Shown: piece after piece, positions 44,206 through 56,110 of the stretch
How the letters are laid out: the number at the start of each line of letters is the position of its first letter
Numbering within the stretch: position 1 is the stretch's first letter
NCBI GenBank assembly: GCA_029204225.1
Contig: CM055098.1
Span: 7,422,246 to 7,486,245, forward strand
Source of the DNA: Diphasiastrum complanatum
Taxonomy: Eukaryota; Streptophyta; Lycopodiopsida; Lycopodiales; Lycopodiaceae
DNA: 64,000 nucleotides
Direction: 5' to 3'
Notes under the pieces: generated by a model
What the model saw: only the letters and a program-made list of their open reading frames with translations
What the model was told of the DNA's origin: nothing
Databases searched by the model: none
Translations under genes and position numbers: made by a program

Positions 44206-44921
44206 GAGACCCTTTCTACAAACAAAACCAAACAATGATTTGGTGTTTGTCAAAACTATCTTTGCACCCTAAAAAGAAAAAACATGTATCGTTTACTGAA
44301 CAATTAAGTGAGTTCTATACATATTATTCTAATGGTTCAATAAAGAGCAACATCAAGAAAATGTTGGGCCAGCCTTGTGGTTCAAAAAGAGGTAGCATCC
44401 AAAAAATGTTGACAAGATCAGTATATAATTCAGACTATGTAAATGGTGTAGAAGATGTCGAAAATAGATCTGCCGACTGCAATCCAACAGGATCATTGAC
44501 AAGTAACTATATCTCGGATATCTTGATAGGTTTCGAAGTCATTTTTCATTATAGTCGTAATATGTCAAGATCAGTGTACAACTCAGACATCTTAATAGAT
44601 GTCGAGGATGTGGTTACTCGTAATATATCCACATCAAGATACAACTCGGATATTCTTACAGGTGTGGAGGATGTTGGAGAGGCTGTTAATAACAACAAAA
44701 ATAAAAGACATCGTTTTCAAATTGGCATTCAAACGAAATGTACACCGAATTCGTCAATTTTGACAAATGCAAATGCATCCACTCGCCGTAATTCAGATTT
44801 TTTGGAATTCGATTTCGCGTTCGCATTCTTCTATCTCCCTTGCCCCATCAAAGACTGCGGCCGACTCTTCAAAAGGGCTAGCCCTAATGCGTGGGATTTT
44901 GGAAAAGCACGCGTTGCCTGA
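44193..44921 (+). pseudogene. Middle block with three copies of a YNSD repeat
   Basis: The 242-codon frame (MADDGDPFYKQNQTMIWCLS) contains a basic stretch (HPKKKKHVSF) and three imperfect copies of a unit resembling RSVYNSDILIDVEDV (residues about 75, 128 and 150). These imply a protein-level or DNA-level duplication of about 25 residues. It ends near CPIKDCGRLFKRAS. It appears to belong to the same gene as the preceding and following blocks. Confidence 0.55.
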
Positions 44922-45790
44922 ACCTCATCTACAACATAAATCAAAAGATGGCATTGTTATTTGCGAACATCATCTCCCACTCGACATGCATAAACGTGAT
45001 GTCTTCAAAACTATAAACACACATCTTAAAGATACGTGTATTCCTGAAGTTTCAAGATCCACACTCTACAAGATGTGGAGACAAGAGTTTGGACATGTCA
45101 AGACTCCAACAAGACAAAGAATGTTCAAATGCAAAACATGTGACGACCTTAAAAATGCAATAGAGACCATTTCTGACGCTAGGATGCGTGATCGCTATGT
45201 TGCATTGAGAGGTCATCATGTATATTATGTTTTCGATTCTAGAAATTGTATGCATATTGGAAAGAAGAGTCAAGATCCCATCATGAGCAGTCTTTGTGTC
45301 TTATCATTGATGGAATGGATTAAAATACAACAACATTACCCCATTTCAATAAGCCACTTTAGATTCATTTGTATCAACTTCAATCAATGAGGTCGAAATG
45401 GATGTAGATTTATTACCCCGGAGGTTTTGTGGGCGAAAAGATGATGCACGTCTGGTTGAAGTCATCTCACGTAGAGAAGTTGTGTTGGACAAGTTCATTG
45501 CAATGTGGCCTCTAGATGAAGATGTTGTGGAGGGTTCCATATCTATTTGGGTGGCAAAATTTGTCAAAGTGAAGAAAAACTCAGAAGGCTTGGCCACAGA
45601 GTTTAAAGCATTATGGTATGAACCAAAATCTAATCAACGACGTAGAAACTAGAGACAAATTATTGACACCTCAGAGCTGTACAAAAATTGCTTAGAAAAA
45701 GAATGGATTTCGAACAATGATGGACTACAATATATAGATGTAGATACAGTTGTTCATGCATGGAAATCAAAGGTGAAAAAACAATTAAAG
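44875..45790 (+). pseudogene. Cys-knuckle/LIIDGMD-family protein, decayed
   Basis: The frame from about 44900 reads EVSRSTLYKMWRQEFGHVKT, then FKCKTCDDLKNAIET, then MRDRYVALRGHH. After a frameshift near 45215 it gives YWKEESRSHHEQSLCLIIDGMD, then a TAA where a Gln codon would be expected, then NTTTLPHF. A final block (45398-45652) reads GSISIWVAKFVKVKKN with an ALWYEP ending, like a C-terminal chromatin-reader-like module. This order (short-helix WxxxF, CxxC knuckle, IIDGMDQ, xLP, C-terminal W-x-AK-V module) matches a family of uncharacterised transposon-like proteins that I recall from algae, mosses and animals. The recall is unverified. The central portion is deleted. Confidence 0.5.
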
Positions 45791-46203
45791 CACATGGCTA
45801 TACTGTGGAAAAATCAATATCTATTCTGGAAATATCAGTGGCACATATCAAAAAATACTTGTCTAATCTGATGAATGTGCAGGTGATATTGATGAGTAAA
45901 GTTCATGATTGTAGTTGTAGAGTTTTGGTTACAATCTTTGTCGCCATAATTATTGGACTTGTAATATATTAGTGAGTGTTGGCAGATTCCGAATCTACAA
46001 CAAGTCCAAATTTGGCTTCAAAAGACGTGTAATTCCTTTTGTAGATTCAATTGTAAATCCAACTTGGCAATTTTGTAGAAAGCTGACTTTTTGTATGCAA
46101 CACTATTTTAGTAATTTTGGGACAATCCCAAGTCCCATTCTTTTCTTTTATGAGATCTTATGCTCAAAATTGAGTTCAATCACAAAAACTTGACAAAGAC
46201 CTA
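45791..46203. other. No gene seen
   Basis: Residual frames follow the gene above without recognisable motifs. Confidence 0.45.
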
Positions 46204-46257
46204 TGCTCGAACTTAAGTTCGAGCACATGCTCCTTTGCTCAAACTTAAGTTTGAGCA
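46204..46257. repeat. Two adjacent 22-bp perfect palindromes
   Basis: One at 46204-46225 (core GCTCGAACTTAAGTTCGAGC) and one at 46236-46257 (core GCTCAAACTTAAGTTTGAGC). The second differs from the first by symmetric CG-to-CA/TG changes on both arms. A degraded third relative (TGCTCAAAATTGAGTTCA) lies at about 46162. Confidence 0.95.
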
Positions 46258-46451
46258 CACAAGCATGCACTAGAGAGGATAGAGAGAAAAATTAATTTGT
46301 TCCAAAATGAACAAATTCTCCCATTATTACTAAAATAGTGTTATGCTAGGGTGTGGCCATGTCACCCTATTATAAGTAAATCATATTCCATGGAATGTGT
46401 ATTGTAAGACCATGAGGAATCATGATGTAGAAAGTTTAATAGCTTTTAGAA

Positions 46452-46495
46452 ATTCTAAAGGTTGAAAATAGTTTCTAATTCTCAACCTTTAGAAT
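46452..46495. repeat. 14-bp inverted repeat
   Basis: ATTCTAAAGGTTGA pairs exactly with TCAACCTTTAGAAT, with a 16-nt loop. It may be a small MITE end or part of an LTR. No further support. Confidence 0.7.
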
Positions 46496-47245
46496 ATTGA
46501 AATAGTAAATCACTAGTCTAAAAGGTTAAACTTCTACTATAAATTACACCAAAGTTATGCATCTTTTGTAGTAGTCCCTTGACTAATGTAGGGCTTGGCC
46601 CAAGACCATTAATTATAAATATGAACCACTTTTAGTGGCAAATGACACATTGTGATTAAATTTCTATGAGAGTCCTTATAATACAACTTGAAAGTAGTAT
46701 ATGATTTAGTGATGTTTATGTTTCTTTTAAATATCAAATTATGTTTATGCTTCTTTTGAATATCAATGTTTATGTTTAAAAGTTGTCTATGTTATCCGGA
46801 TCGACACTAATTTTAGACATGATTATATTTGATTTTCCAAAAACATCCACCATAACCCCCTTGATCTAACAATTGGAATGCTAACTTCATCTGAATTATA
46901 ACTTCAATGTACATGATACTCAAGAACCAAATTTATTTTGGATTTACAATTATATTAGGTGCTCATAGCTATTTGAAAAAAGCATCAATAAATTTTAGAA
47001 ATTAAATTGTGACTTGTTGATCAAATTTGTCTTATAGTTGTATTGAAATAAGATTCGTACTCGAGAAAATTCCACTTCAACAACTAGTAAGCTTTTATTT
47101 TTTTCTTATCTAGCTCTTTTGGTACCATATGTAGAAAATAGTCCTAAATAAATCAAAAAGTCCAAAATTAATTGAGACAATGTTCCTTGCATATTATCAT
47201 AGCTTTATTAGATCTATTTGGAATATGTTTTTCTAGGTTACTAGC
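46496..47245. other. No gene; possible LTR and leader of a copia
   Basis: AT-rich sequence lying upstream of the copia gag start. No PBS was recognised. Confidence 0.35.
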
Positions 47246-47440
47246 ATGGAATCATCTTCAGACTTAAGAGTCATTGAGAGATTAAATGGGAAAGATTTTC
47301 ACATGTGAAAATTCGGAATGAAGGTGACTCTCTTTGAGAAAGATTTGTGGGAAGTTGTTGATGGTGATAAAAAAAAGCATCTGAGGTGCAATATTGAAAT
47401 GAAAGCAAAGACATTCTAAGGATCTTTCTCTAATTGCACC
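47246..47440 (+). pseudogene. Ty1/copia gag N-terminal fragment
   Basis: From ATG 47246 the frame reads MESSSDLRVIERLNGKDFH, then a TGA, then KFGMKVTLFEKDLWEVVDG. This is the N-terminal gag signature of plant copia elements (LNGxNFxxWK...LW.VVDG). The expected Trp codon is the TGA. No downstream pol was found. Confidence 0.8.
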
Positions 47441-49920
47441 AAATCTAAAAGATTCACAAATATTTTAGGCCCAAACTTCATCCCTTGACATTTCTTCCAA
47501 GACTTCAAAAGACAAATTTCCTTAAGTTGTAGTCCCAAAGGGCAAACCTCAACATGGGACATGTCTTCAATGTTGTACGTGGAGTGTGGAATTTGACAAA
47601 ATTTTGGTTGAAAGGTGGTCTTTACAATTTAGATGGTATACTCTCACTTCAATTTTGAGACTTTAACTTGGGTGGGCAAGTCCGTAAGCTGCTATATTAC
47701 CCTAGGCGCTACCTGGAGGTGCCACCCAATGGTTGGGACCAGGAGGGTTTGGTGCTTTGTTTGGTGGGTATACAATTTAGGCAGTATCAACTTGGGTCTC
47801 AACCCAAGTATCAAGGAACCTGACTAATATATGATATCTTAATACTAGGGTGGACACTTGACTGTGATTGGTTTTGGCCCATCCAATACTCATATTGATA
47901 CATGAACTAGAGGCAAAAATATAGATTTTGCCCTCCCATCATTATAGTATGAAATTTAATTTTGGTACGTACCCAGTATTTTCATATGTAATACATTTTG
48001 TTCCAGGTGCTCCAAATACCTTGATGGAAGACACCAACAAAGCAATGACTTCTAAAATTAAATGCATTCAAGCATTTGTATTTATGGGCTTGCTCCACTT
48101 AGAAGAGAGACTTGACCTTTTGAGAGTAAATATTTGCGAGTTCATCTAGTTTTTAATGACAAAAGATGTTGATTGTGACAACCAGCATTTTCATACTCAT
48201 ATTTTCTCTTGGGGCAGCACAATTCTCAGTCACACCCCCACCACATTGCTAATCAGATGGTTGGAACTTGGTAATCTGATCCAGCACTGATTCATGCATA
48301 ACCAATTCATGCATAACCAGATGCTTACTCTGGAAGCTTAAGCTTCAAGGCTCAGGCATTACCAATGACCATGCATGCATGCATGGGAGGATAGAGATCC
48401 AGGCCATCTGTTGAGCTACGAAAGTATATCTACTAAAATTTAATACTGTACATTGTACAGTATATGCTATACATATATCACAAGTAGCTGCAGCACATAC
48501 ACACCTTTATAATTATAGATAGTGCAGCACAGACTAAAGTACCTCACAGTGCACAGCCTTCTGTAAAATCAATCAAATCAGCTTTCTAGAACACTACACT
48601 GTTTGATCATGCATGCATGCAGGCATGTGATTGAGTGAATCTGCTCCGCGGCTGCTGCTGCTGCTGTGTCCGAGGACAGTTGAATCAAATACTCCAATTC
48701 TATCTTTCAACCAGCTCGATTCTCGAATAGTTTGTGTTAGAAATGACATGGAATAGACTTAAATAGAGTGGTTACTTCTGGCATTGGATAACGCATCCTT
48801 GCATCGCCATTATCGATGCACAATTTGTACAGTGCCGCAGTAACTGCTACTGACAGTTTTGAGCCGAGTTCTTGGGCTTGAACAATGAGCCTCGGCTCTT
48901 CAGCCTCATGACGATCGATCTCGCATCAGCAACATTGGACAGTGGATCGAGAGAAAAAAAAATTGGACAGTGGACAGTGACCTTATGACCCCGTTCGCTG
49001 CTTCCCAGGGTAGCTGTTTGCAAACTCCTCTTTTAGTCTTTGTTGATGGCAATGGGCAGCCACTACAGCTAGGAGTACCGCCTAATGCTTTGTTAATTGT
49101 AACGTTCACTGTCCTTTCGATTCTGCAAGGCATAAGAAGCATTTGTTCCAAAGACCACATGATCACTGATCAGCGTTACCTAGTACAGCTTCGCTGTCGA
49201 CATTGCCTCTAAACTCCTAGCTTTGAAGTTTGTGTCTCTACCTTTGAAAATACATTAGTTTTACACAAGAGAAAACAAACTTGAACTAGTTTTAGCTGTA
49301 AATCTAGATTTATAAGATGGGTTTTTTCTAGTGTTTTGTCTGCTTCGTTCTGGAGATGAAAGACTTTTATATAGTTGATTTGAAAGCTTGTCACGAGCAT
49401 TCATGCAGCTTGCTTGTGAGCATGAGGAGACAGAAGACAGACAAACAAGATCTAATCTAAAGCACGAGGAGAGATAATCAACCCAAGACATGCACTCACT
49501 CTCAAAAAAGATCCGTGATTTTTCTATTCATCAGCCTTTCATCCTTCCATGTGGGGAAGCTCTATTATCCATGCTTTTAGGCTTTTGATAAATACTTACA
49601 AACTCAGGTAGTTAAATGAAAATAACTATTTCCATGCAATGGTATGATCCATAAACCACTGGCCTTTATTTATATGTTGTGTTTCTTTTTAGCCATCAAA
49701 ATTCACTATGTTACATGTAATATGTAGAGCACTCGAGCTCTACGTTCACATTGTAAGCCTGCCCAATTTCTAAGCCCTTGAGCTCTTGGTATCCCTTTTC
49801 CAATCGTTGATCTGAGCTCATACCTAGGTCTTTATTGCCATTAGTAACTCTTATCCAAGGCGATTACATTGGGGGGCAATTTTTTATATGTTATTGTTAG
49901 GTCTAATCTTTGATGTTGTG
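47441..49920. other. No gene; GCATGC-rich stretch at 48370-48630
   Basis: Repeated CATGCATGCATG words at 48375-48385 and 48610-48625 and a short CTG run (48648-48666) are present. No domain is seen in any frame. Confidence 0.45.
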
Positions 49921-49965
49921 TGTAGTAGGTGTTTGTTGGAGAACCATGTTGCAAGGAAGTGTGGT
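49918..49965 (+). other. Isolated perfect CCHC zinc knuckle
   Basis: The frame at 49918 reads VCSRCLLENHVARKCG, an exact CX2CX4HX4C. The surrounding frame continues for about 20 codons (GMKLSPICPPPSGKCKGR) before losing meaning. This is probably a gag relic of an LTR or non-LTR element. Confidence 0.4.
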
Positions 49966-51848
49966 ATGAAGCTAAGCCCAATATGTCCACCTCCTAGTGG
50001 CAAATGTAAAGGTAGAAATTTTGGAGCACTCAATTTTTTTGTTGAGTAAGTCATATTGTGTTCAAGCTATTGAATTCAATGTCTACTATGGTAAGAATTC
50101 TAGAAATCAGTTGTTGAAAGAGAAAACTTGTAGCGTTCTAGTTATGATTAAATTATTTGCTATGAATAGTGTATTATGGTTAGCATATAATAAAACCCCA
50201 TCTTAGTCTTAGTCAAAGGAGATGTATTTGCTTGACGCAATGTGTTAAAAGGAGATAGGCCCTTGATCACATAACCTTCATCCAATCAGTGCTACTAAAT
50301 GGATAAATCATAACCCATAACCTCTATTCTTTTAAAGAATTGTGTTCAAATAATTAGGATGGCCTTTTTGTGCAAGAGTCAATGTGTGCTACTTAGATTA
50401 ATGGCTTCTCTTGAGGGTTAACATCTTCACATGTTGGAGCTCATAAGAGAGTCAACCTCCTCACATGTTCAAATAATCTAGGACCTAGGAGGAGGTTGGG
50501 CTTGTATTGGACATAGAAAAGCATATTGTGTATATTCCTACCAACATGATTGTATGACACTTGTTTAATCGGCTCAAAAAATATCCATCACATTGGTTTG
50601 CTCAAATGACTACAATGATTAACTTATTATTTAGTTGTGTAAGCATTGTGTGTTTATTTAATGGCATCATGCGATGTCCAAAGTTTGAAGGCTAGATTTA
50701 ATCTTGAAAGCTATATGAGACTATGTTACAAATATTCAACATGTGGAAAGATGAGGCAACATTTGTTTTTTGTGCATAGATGTAATGCACCTTAGAGCTC
50801 TAAGACATCAAGTCCTCCTTTTGCTTTTCATGCAATTAAATGTCTTCGGTTATATGTTCCAATTGACAATACCAATATTTCTCTTAACAAAGCAAGGCAT
50901 GTGTGAAACTTAAATCATGGCTAAGTTACATAGCATAGTGTATGAATCACATTTTCTTATGAATATATGAATTCATACATGCTCATTGAATGGCGACTTA
51001 TAGCACATGCCTAATATAGTAAGAAGGCAACATCACAAAACACACACACAACAATCTTGATTGAATGTATAATAACCAAGAAATAGCCATTTAAAACTCC
51101 TTGCCAAGACTAACATATACCACAGTTCTAAGCCTATGTTGCATACAAGATACTCATGAATATATTATACCCTTTATTTATATTGCATGATATAACACAC
51201 ATCTAATTAAGAAATGCTCTCATGATTTACTTGCTTGTTTCGGTCACTATGATCACAATGAACGAACTATCTTGAGTTCTTTTGATCAAACTTTGTACAA
51301 CACTCTTAATGTTAACAATCAAAAAATTTGTGTGAATAGTCTTCTAATCCCCTCAATATGGTTGGCACTACTAACAAGTATGAAGAGTTGAAGTGCCATG
51401 AAATGATCATGAATTTACTACTCGTTGATGCTTAACTTTCATTAACGAGGTTTCCTTTGAAGTGTACTGCTTTTTGTTTAAACCTTTGGTTACACTTCGA
51501 CTATTTCTAACATAAATGGTATGATGGGTTTAGTTATATGACTTGGATTAGACATGTATATTAAAGTCTATATATACTTATTTGTGGACGGTAATGCCTT
51601 GACAGTTTGAAATTGACACTGCACTGAAATATTTTTTTAAGTTGTTACTTATTATAAGGGATGGTGTACTGATAAGCATTTTGAAAAGGGTAATGGCCAA
51701 TAGTTTTTACTCTACTTTAAAACTAGTCTAGATGTAATTGTCTACTTGAGTCGTACTTATGTAATTGTTGACTTTCAAGCACTGATTATACCTTGTTAAC
51801 CTTATAATTTTGGAGCTTTAAGTAGAGTTGAAACAATGTCTGACTTTT
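49966..51848. other. AT-rich region, no gene seen
   Basis: All frames are short and without recognisable motifs. Confidence 0.5.
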
Positions 51849-52855
51849 TATTCATGATATGGACAAAATTAGAGTCACCTTCATTAGGCAAGAAAGAAGT
51901 AGTACTAAAAGAACATTCACACTCACAATAATCTCCAAAGTTTTACCTTTACCCCCTGGGATTTCAATCATATGTGCCACATGCTTCTTTCTCTCCAAAC
52001 AAAACTTCATCATATGTCCAGGCTTATTCCAAATGAAACAAATATATTCTTTTTTAGCCTTCATCCAAGACATAGATTTCTTCAATTTTTGGGGTTTTGG
52101 ACCATTTGATCCAATTCATCAAAATATTTAGTAGCTCAGTGTGGACCCCGCTTCGTTCCCTGTTGGATTTCAAAGTGGTCGGAATCTGTTGAAGTTGCAT
52201 CCTAGACACCACCACCATTTTGCTATCCGAAAAACATCCTTGAGGCTTTGAAGCACATTCCTCCTACATTCATTCGGATAGTCGGCAGGCAAATCTAGGA
52301 TAAACTACCATAAAGCCAACTTGGGATCAAATGATGGAACTCTATTCCAGAGATCCATGAATTCATAGATGTAAGAGTCTAGGCTCTTACTACCCATCTT
52401 GTAATTCACAAATTTTCTAGTAGTAATCGACGTCATCAACTATTACGAAAGCTTTTTTAAAGACCTACGCAAAAGCATCCTAGGTCGCAGGTTTCACTGA
52501 CAAATCTCGCCACCACCACGACGCCTTGTTGTGTAAGAACAACACGACACTTTCAATTTTTTTCTCATCAAAAATTTCATGCAAATTGAAGTAACTGCTC
52601 CACTTAACGAGCCAGTCCTCCACAACTTCCGGTTTCTTCTCTTTCTTCTCCCTCGAATAAGTCACAGGCTGAAATCCGAGGTTTGGAAAAAACAATAGCT
52701 TTAAATGGTCGAAAAGAACTTCCATCTGCTGGTCTCTCAAATTATTCCGCTAGTTCATGTCATTGAGTGCCATACTCAATTGTTGGCAAATCTACATATA
52801 AGAAAGTGCAGCTGGATTTGGCACAACCTGATTTGTAGCTTCTTCTGCCATCTTG
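51849..52855 (-). pseudogene. Ty3/gypsy gag remnant, minus strand
   Basis: The frame starts near 52852 (MAEEATNQVVPNPAALSYM). The capsid part at 52740-52480 reads KWSSYFNLHEIFDEKKIES and LFLHNKASWWWRDLS. Near 52030 a zinc knuckle reads CFIWNKPGHMMKFC, with the second Cys replaced by Trp. Multiple stops lie between the blocks. No protease or pol follows at the left, so this is a gag-only fragment. Confidence 0.85.
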
Positions 52856-53474
52856 AATTATCTATTTCAAAAAATAACTTAGTTGATGAATACATTATTC
52901 TTAACTATAAGTGAAGTACATTTGACTAAATTTAACTGCAATTGACTCCAATATGGTCCATTCACTAACCTTAGCTCCTTTCATAGACAATTCAAAAAAC
53001 TGAAAAACATAATTGAAATTTTCAACAGCTTTTTTTTATTAAATTTTACATAATTTGAAAATCAATAGAAAAGCATTGTTAGCATGCAAAGCACACGACA
53101 TTAACCACTTTTTTGTCCATTACAAAGTTCTTATGTAAATTCTAGTTTTATGGGAATTGTCAACCTAAATCACTGATTTTGTTACCCACCCGTCAGAGCA
53201 CATGCGTATGGCCACTCAAAACGATTGTAAATCCCTCATGCATGTCAGAAACACTTTGAGATTAAACATGCATTCAATCCATACAAGCACACCACCTCAA
53301 TTTAGGAAAAAAGCAAGCATGCAATCAGAATATTTACGGATTTCGACAATTTTGCTCACAAAACTGCTAAAATTTCAAACGACCATAACTTTAGCTACAA
53401 TGCACCAAATTAGGTGTTGTAAAGCACAGTACAGAGGGAGACCAAGTGATTGAGATGATTGACACATCACATTT
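52856..53474. other. No gene seen
   Basis: It may hold the leader of the minus-strand gag fragment. No PBS was recognised. Confidence 0.4.
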
Positions 53475-54224
53475 CCACCTTGGCTTCACACGTGTGAGAA
53501 TAAAGATGTCAAAATTATGTAGTAGGGCGCACTTTTTCTAGGCCATACTATCTAAAAACATGCAAACACCTCCCCAAGCCCAAAAGTGATGTTATCAATA
53601 GTCTTAAATGGTCTATTAGACTTCCATGAAGCATTCATATAGGTCCCAAGACATAGTATGTGCTGAGAACAAAGATTTCTTGATTTGTAGAAGAGCATTT
53701 CGCTTCAAACTTGATGGAGATGGAGCATAAGCCCCTAGCCATCAATTTATATGTCTAATAGCTTGTTGTATAGGTCAAGAGGAGTAAAAAATAGGATGTA
53801 ATAATTTCGAAAATGATATCCTTGTGGATTGAGAGCAATCCATCCCCAAAAAATCACCAAAAAAGGCTATTTTTTGGTTTTTTCGGGCCTTCTACAATCT
53901 CAATTCATCGAAATCTTGGATCTAAATTCAAGCACAGCTTCGAAAGACTTTGATTCAACTTTTGGCAAGCTCTACAAGTTGTTTTACAATAGACTACTAT
54001 CCAACTTTATGAAAAAACTTGCAAAAATGATGCTTTTTGTCAATTTTTCGATTTCAATATAAAGTGGAAATTCATGACATGCAACTCTTTCTCCCACACA
54101 TAAAAATCAATTTACAACATTATAGCCATCCAAACGATATGATCTTGCTATATTTTAGCTCTTACTATCCATTTCTGGTCAGAAATTATGAAAAACAAGG
54201 AATTTTTGACCAAAAACATAGTGT
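53475..54224. repeat. 750-bp inverted repeat, left arm
   Basis: This arm is the reverse complement of 60230-60985 with moderate divergence and indels. Matching pairs include GGCTTCACACGTGTGAG with CTCGCACGTGTGAAGCC, TTCTTGATTTGTAGAAG with CTTCTACAAATCAAGAA, and CATAAAGTTGGATAG with CTATCCAACTTTATG. In both arms the sequence is adjacent to an LTR. It may be the leader region of the 59.4-kb LTR family. Confidence 0.88.
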
Positions 54225-54248
54225 ACAACCGTAAATCATGCGTGTATC

Positions 54249-54990
54249 TGTTGGAGGGTTTGCGGATTCCAAGGCAACCCTAACCCTTGTTAATAAGTGA
54301 GAGGTATTTGGCACCTTGCGTGTGTATGTCCAACCCAATGATCACATAGTTATTTGATTAAGTACAAGCTAATAAAAGGACTCTAGGCCTTTTTGCGAGA
54401 CTTTTAATGTCACAAGCCTAATTGTCAAGTTAGTGAATAAAATAGGGGTTCCCACCAAATTTCAATTCAAATTGGGTCCTCTAATTAATGCAAGAGTTTC
54501 CCACTCTTTTTAGATTTGAATGGGCCAATAGGATTTTGAGGCCAAGGCCCTTTTCTCCACTATAAATAGGGGCAAACTCAAGTTTGTAAATCATGTTCTC
54601 TCCTCATTTCAAATACAAGCAGTTGAGCCGCTTATGAAATGGATTATGAATGTCCTTGCTCTCTATCTCTTTTCCTTTATCTCTCATGCTTTTGTTGTGT
54701 TTGCTAATTGTTAGATCTAAATGTTATTGGGATTGTATATTCTTATGCTTTTTGTGAGAGAAAGGGAGAGAAAGAGGGAAGCAAGTATCTATCTTATTGT
54801 GGATCGTAGTGTTAATCTGTAGTATTAATGGATCTTACAGTTAATTGTGGATCATTCATGCATGCTAGATTTGTTTTATGCTATCGCTCTCATGGGATTG
54901 AACCTCCGCATGACGACTAACTTCATCTCCTTGATGCTTGTGTGCTTGGATCTTGGGTTAAGAATAGGATAGGAAATAAAGCCACTACAA
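54249..54990 (+). mobile_element. 5' LTR of an Athila/Tat-like Ty3 element
   Basis: It begins TGTTGGAGGG and ends ...CCACTACA, four bases before a tRNA-Asp primer-binding site. TATAAATAGG at 54561-54570 is a good TATA box with room for R and U5 after it. Total length is 742 bp. Confidence 0.7.
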
Positions 54991-54994
54991 TTTT

Positions 54995-55012
54995 GGCACC
55001 GTTGCCAGGGAG
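54995..55012 (+). other. Primer-binding site, tRNA-Asp type
   Basis: TGGCACCGTTGCCAGGGA differs from the complement of the plant tRNA-Asp 3' end at two G-to-A sites, both at former CpG or CHG-type cytosines. Athila-type elements use this primer. Confidence 0.8.
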
Positions 55013-55362
55013 GTATGCCAATTTCTCATACTGTAGCATGTTTGGATGAATGTTAGCTTGCATTAGGCATTTTGTTTTGGCATGAATAGGGTTAAAGGTT
55101 CTGATCTACCAGATCTAGCCTTTGTCAAATTTTGGAACCATTCTGTTATATTTTGACAGTGATTCAGAAAATTTTTCATTTTAGTGTCGATCGCTTGATC
55201 AAGATCTATTTTTCTAAAAATCAAAAATCTGATTATTTTCAAGCCATAGATGTTTTACAAATCTGATTTGATCTAATCTAAGATAGGATTTTCTTGAAAA
55301 ATCTAGATCCAATCTCATTGTTTGATTGATGTAATTTGGAATTATGGCAAAGGAGGACCAAT

Positions 55363-56110
55363 GAACCCACCACCAATTATTGCTAGAAGGTCTCCTCGTT
55401 TAGATATACCAAAGTACAATGGGTTATCTGATCCCATCATATTTTTCTAGATCTTTTTTGAATCTTGTAGGGTTTATGACAAAGTCTTTTCACAAGATAA
55501 ACTCATTCTCTATGGCCTTAAAAGGAGCTGCTCAGGATGAAGCAGAACGTCAAGATTGAGAAGTGGTCAAAGCTGCTCTCATTACAAGATTTACACCTAG
55601 GAAATTTATGGATGATCTGTTTCTCCTTTTAAGTAAAATTAGAATGGGAAAGAGAGAAGCAGTACGAGATTATCTAAAACAGGTTAAACACCTCATATCT
55701 GAGTGTGATTCTGATCTAATCAATGGTGATGCTTTGAGTATGTGGTTTTTAGCAGGTCTACCTAAACGAATTAGACACGATCTGCATTGCCATTTTGGAA
55801 TACGCTATGATACAAAGCACTATGGATGATGCAATTCATGAGGAGGATGAAGATTCTAACGATGAACCAAATGTTGAAATGTTGACTTATACGGTAGGGC
55901 AAACCACGACAACATCCACCACCACTACATCAACAAATATCAATGCTACTGTAGAGAAGATGATCGACGAGTTTGAGAAACTTGGTCAAAAGCAGCAGAT
56001 GCAACTAGAAAAATTGCAGTCTTAACTCGACGAAAAGCTGAAAGCCTTGGAGAAATTCCATGGTAAAGCAAACAAAGAACCTGGAAAGTTTGCAAAGACT
56101 TTTCCTAGTT
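55363..56110 (+). pseudogene. Ty3/gypsy gag (Athila/Tat-like)
   Basis: ATG 55363 opens MNPPPIIARRSPRLDIPKYN. After a frameshift comes the capsid region, VKAALITRFTPRKFMDDLF and RDYLKQVKHLISECDSDLI, then LAGLPKRIRHDLHCHFG. Another frameshift leads to an acidic linker (HEEDEDSNDEPNVEML), a Thr-rich stretch and a short coiled-coil-like helix (VEKMIDEFEKLGQKQQMQLE). Confidence 0.85.

Noticed and set aside
48900-49500. Possible gene from overlapping 60-86-codon frames on both strands
   Set aside because: No motif, no splice-supported structure, and neither strand favoured.
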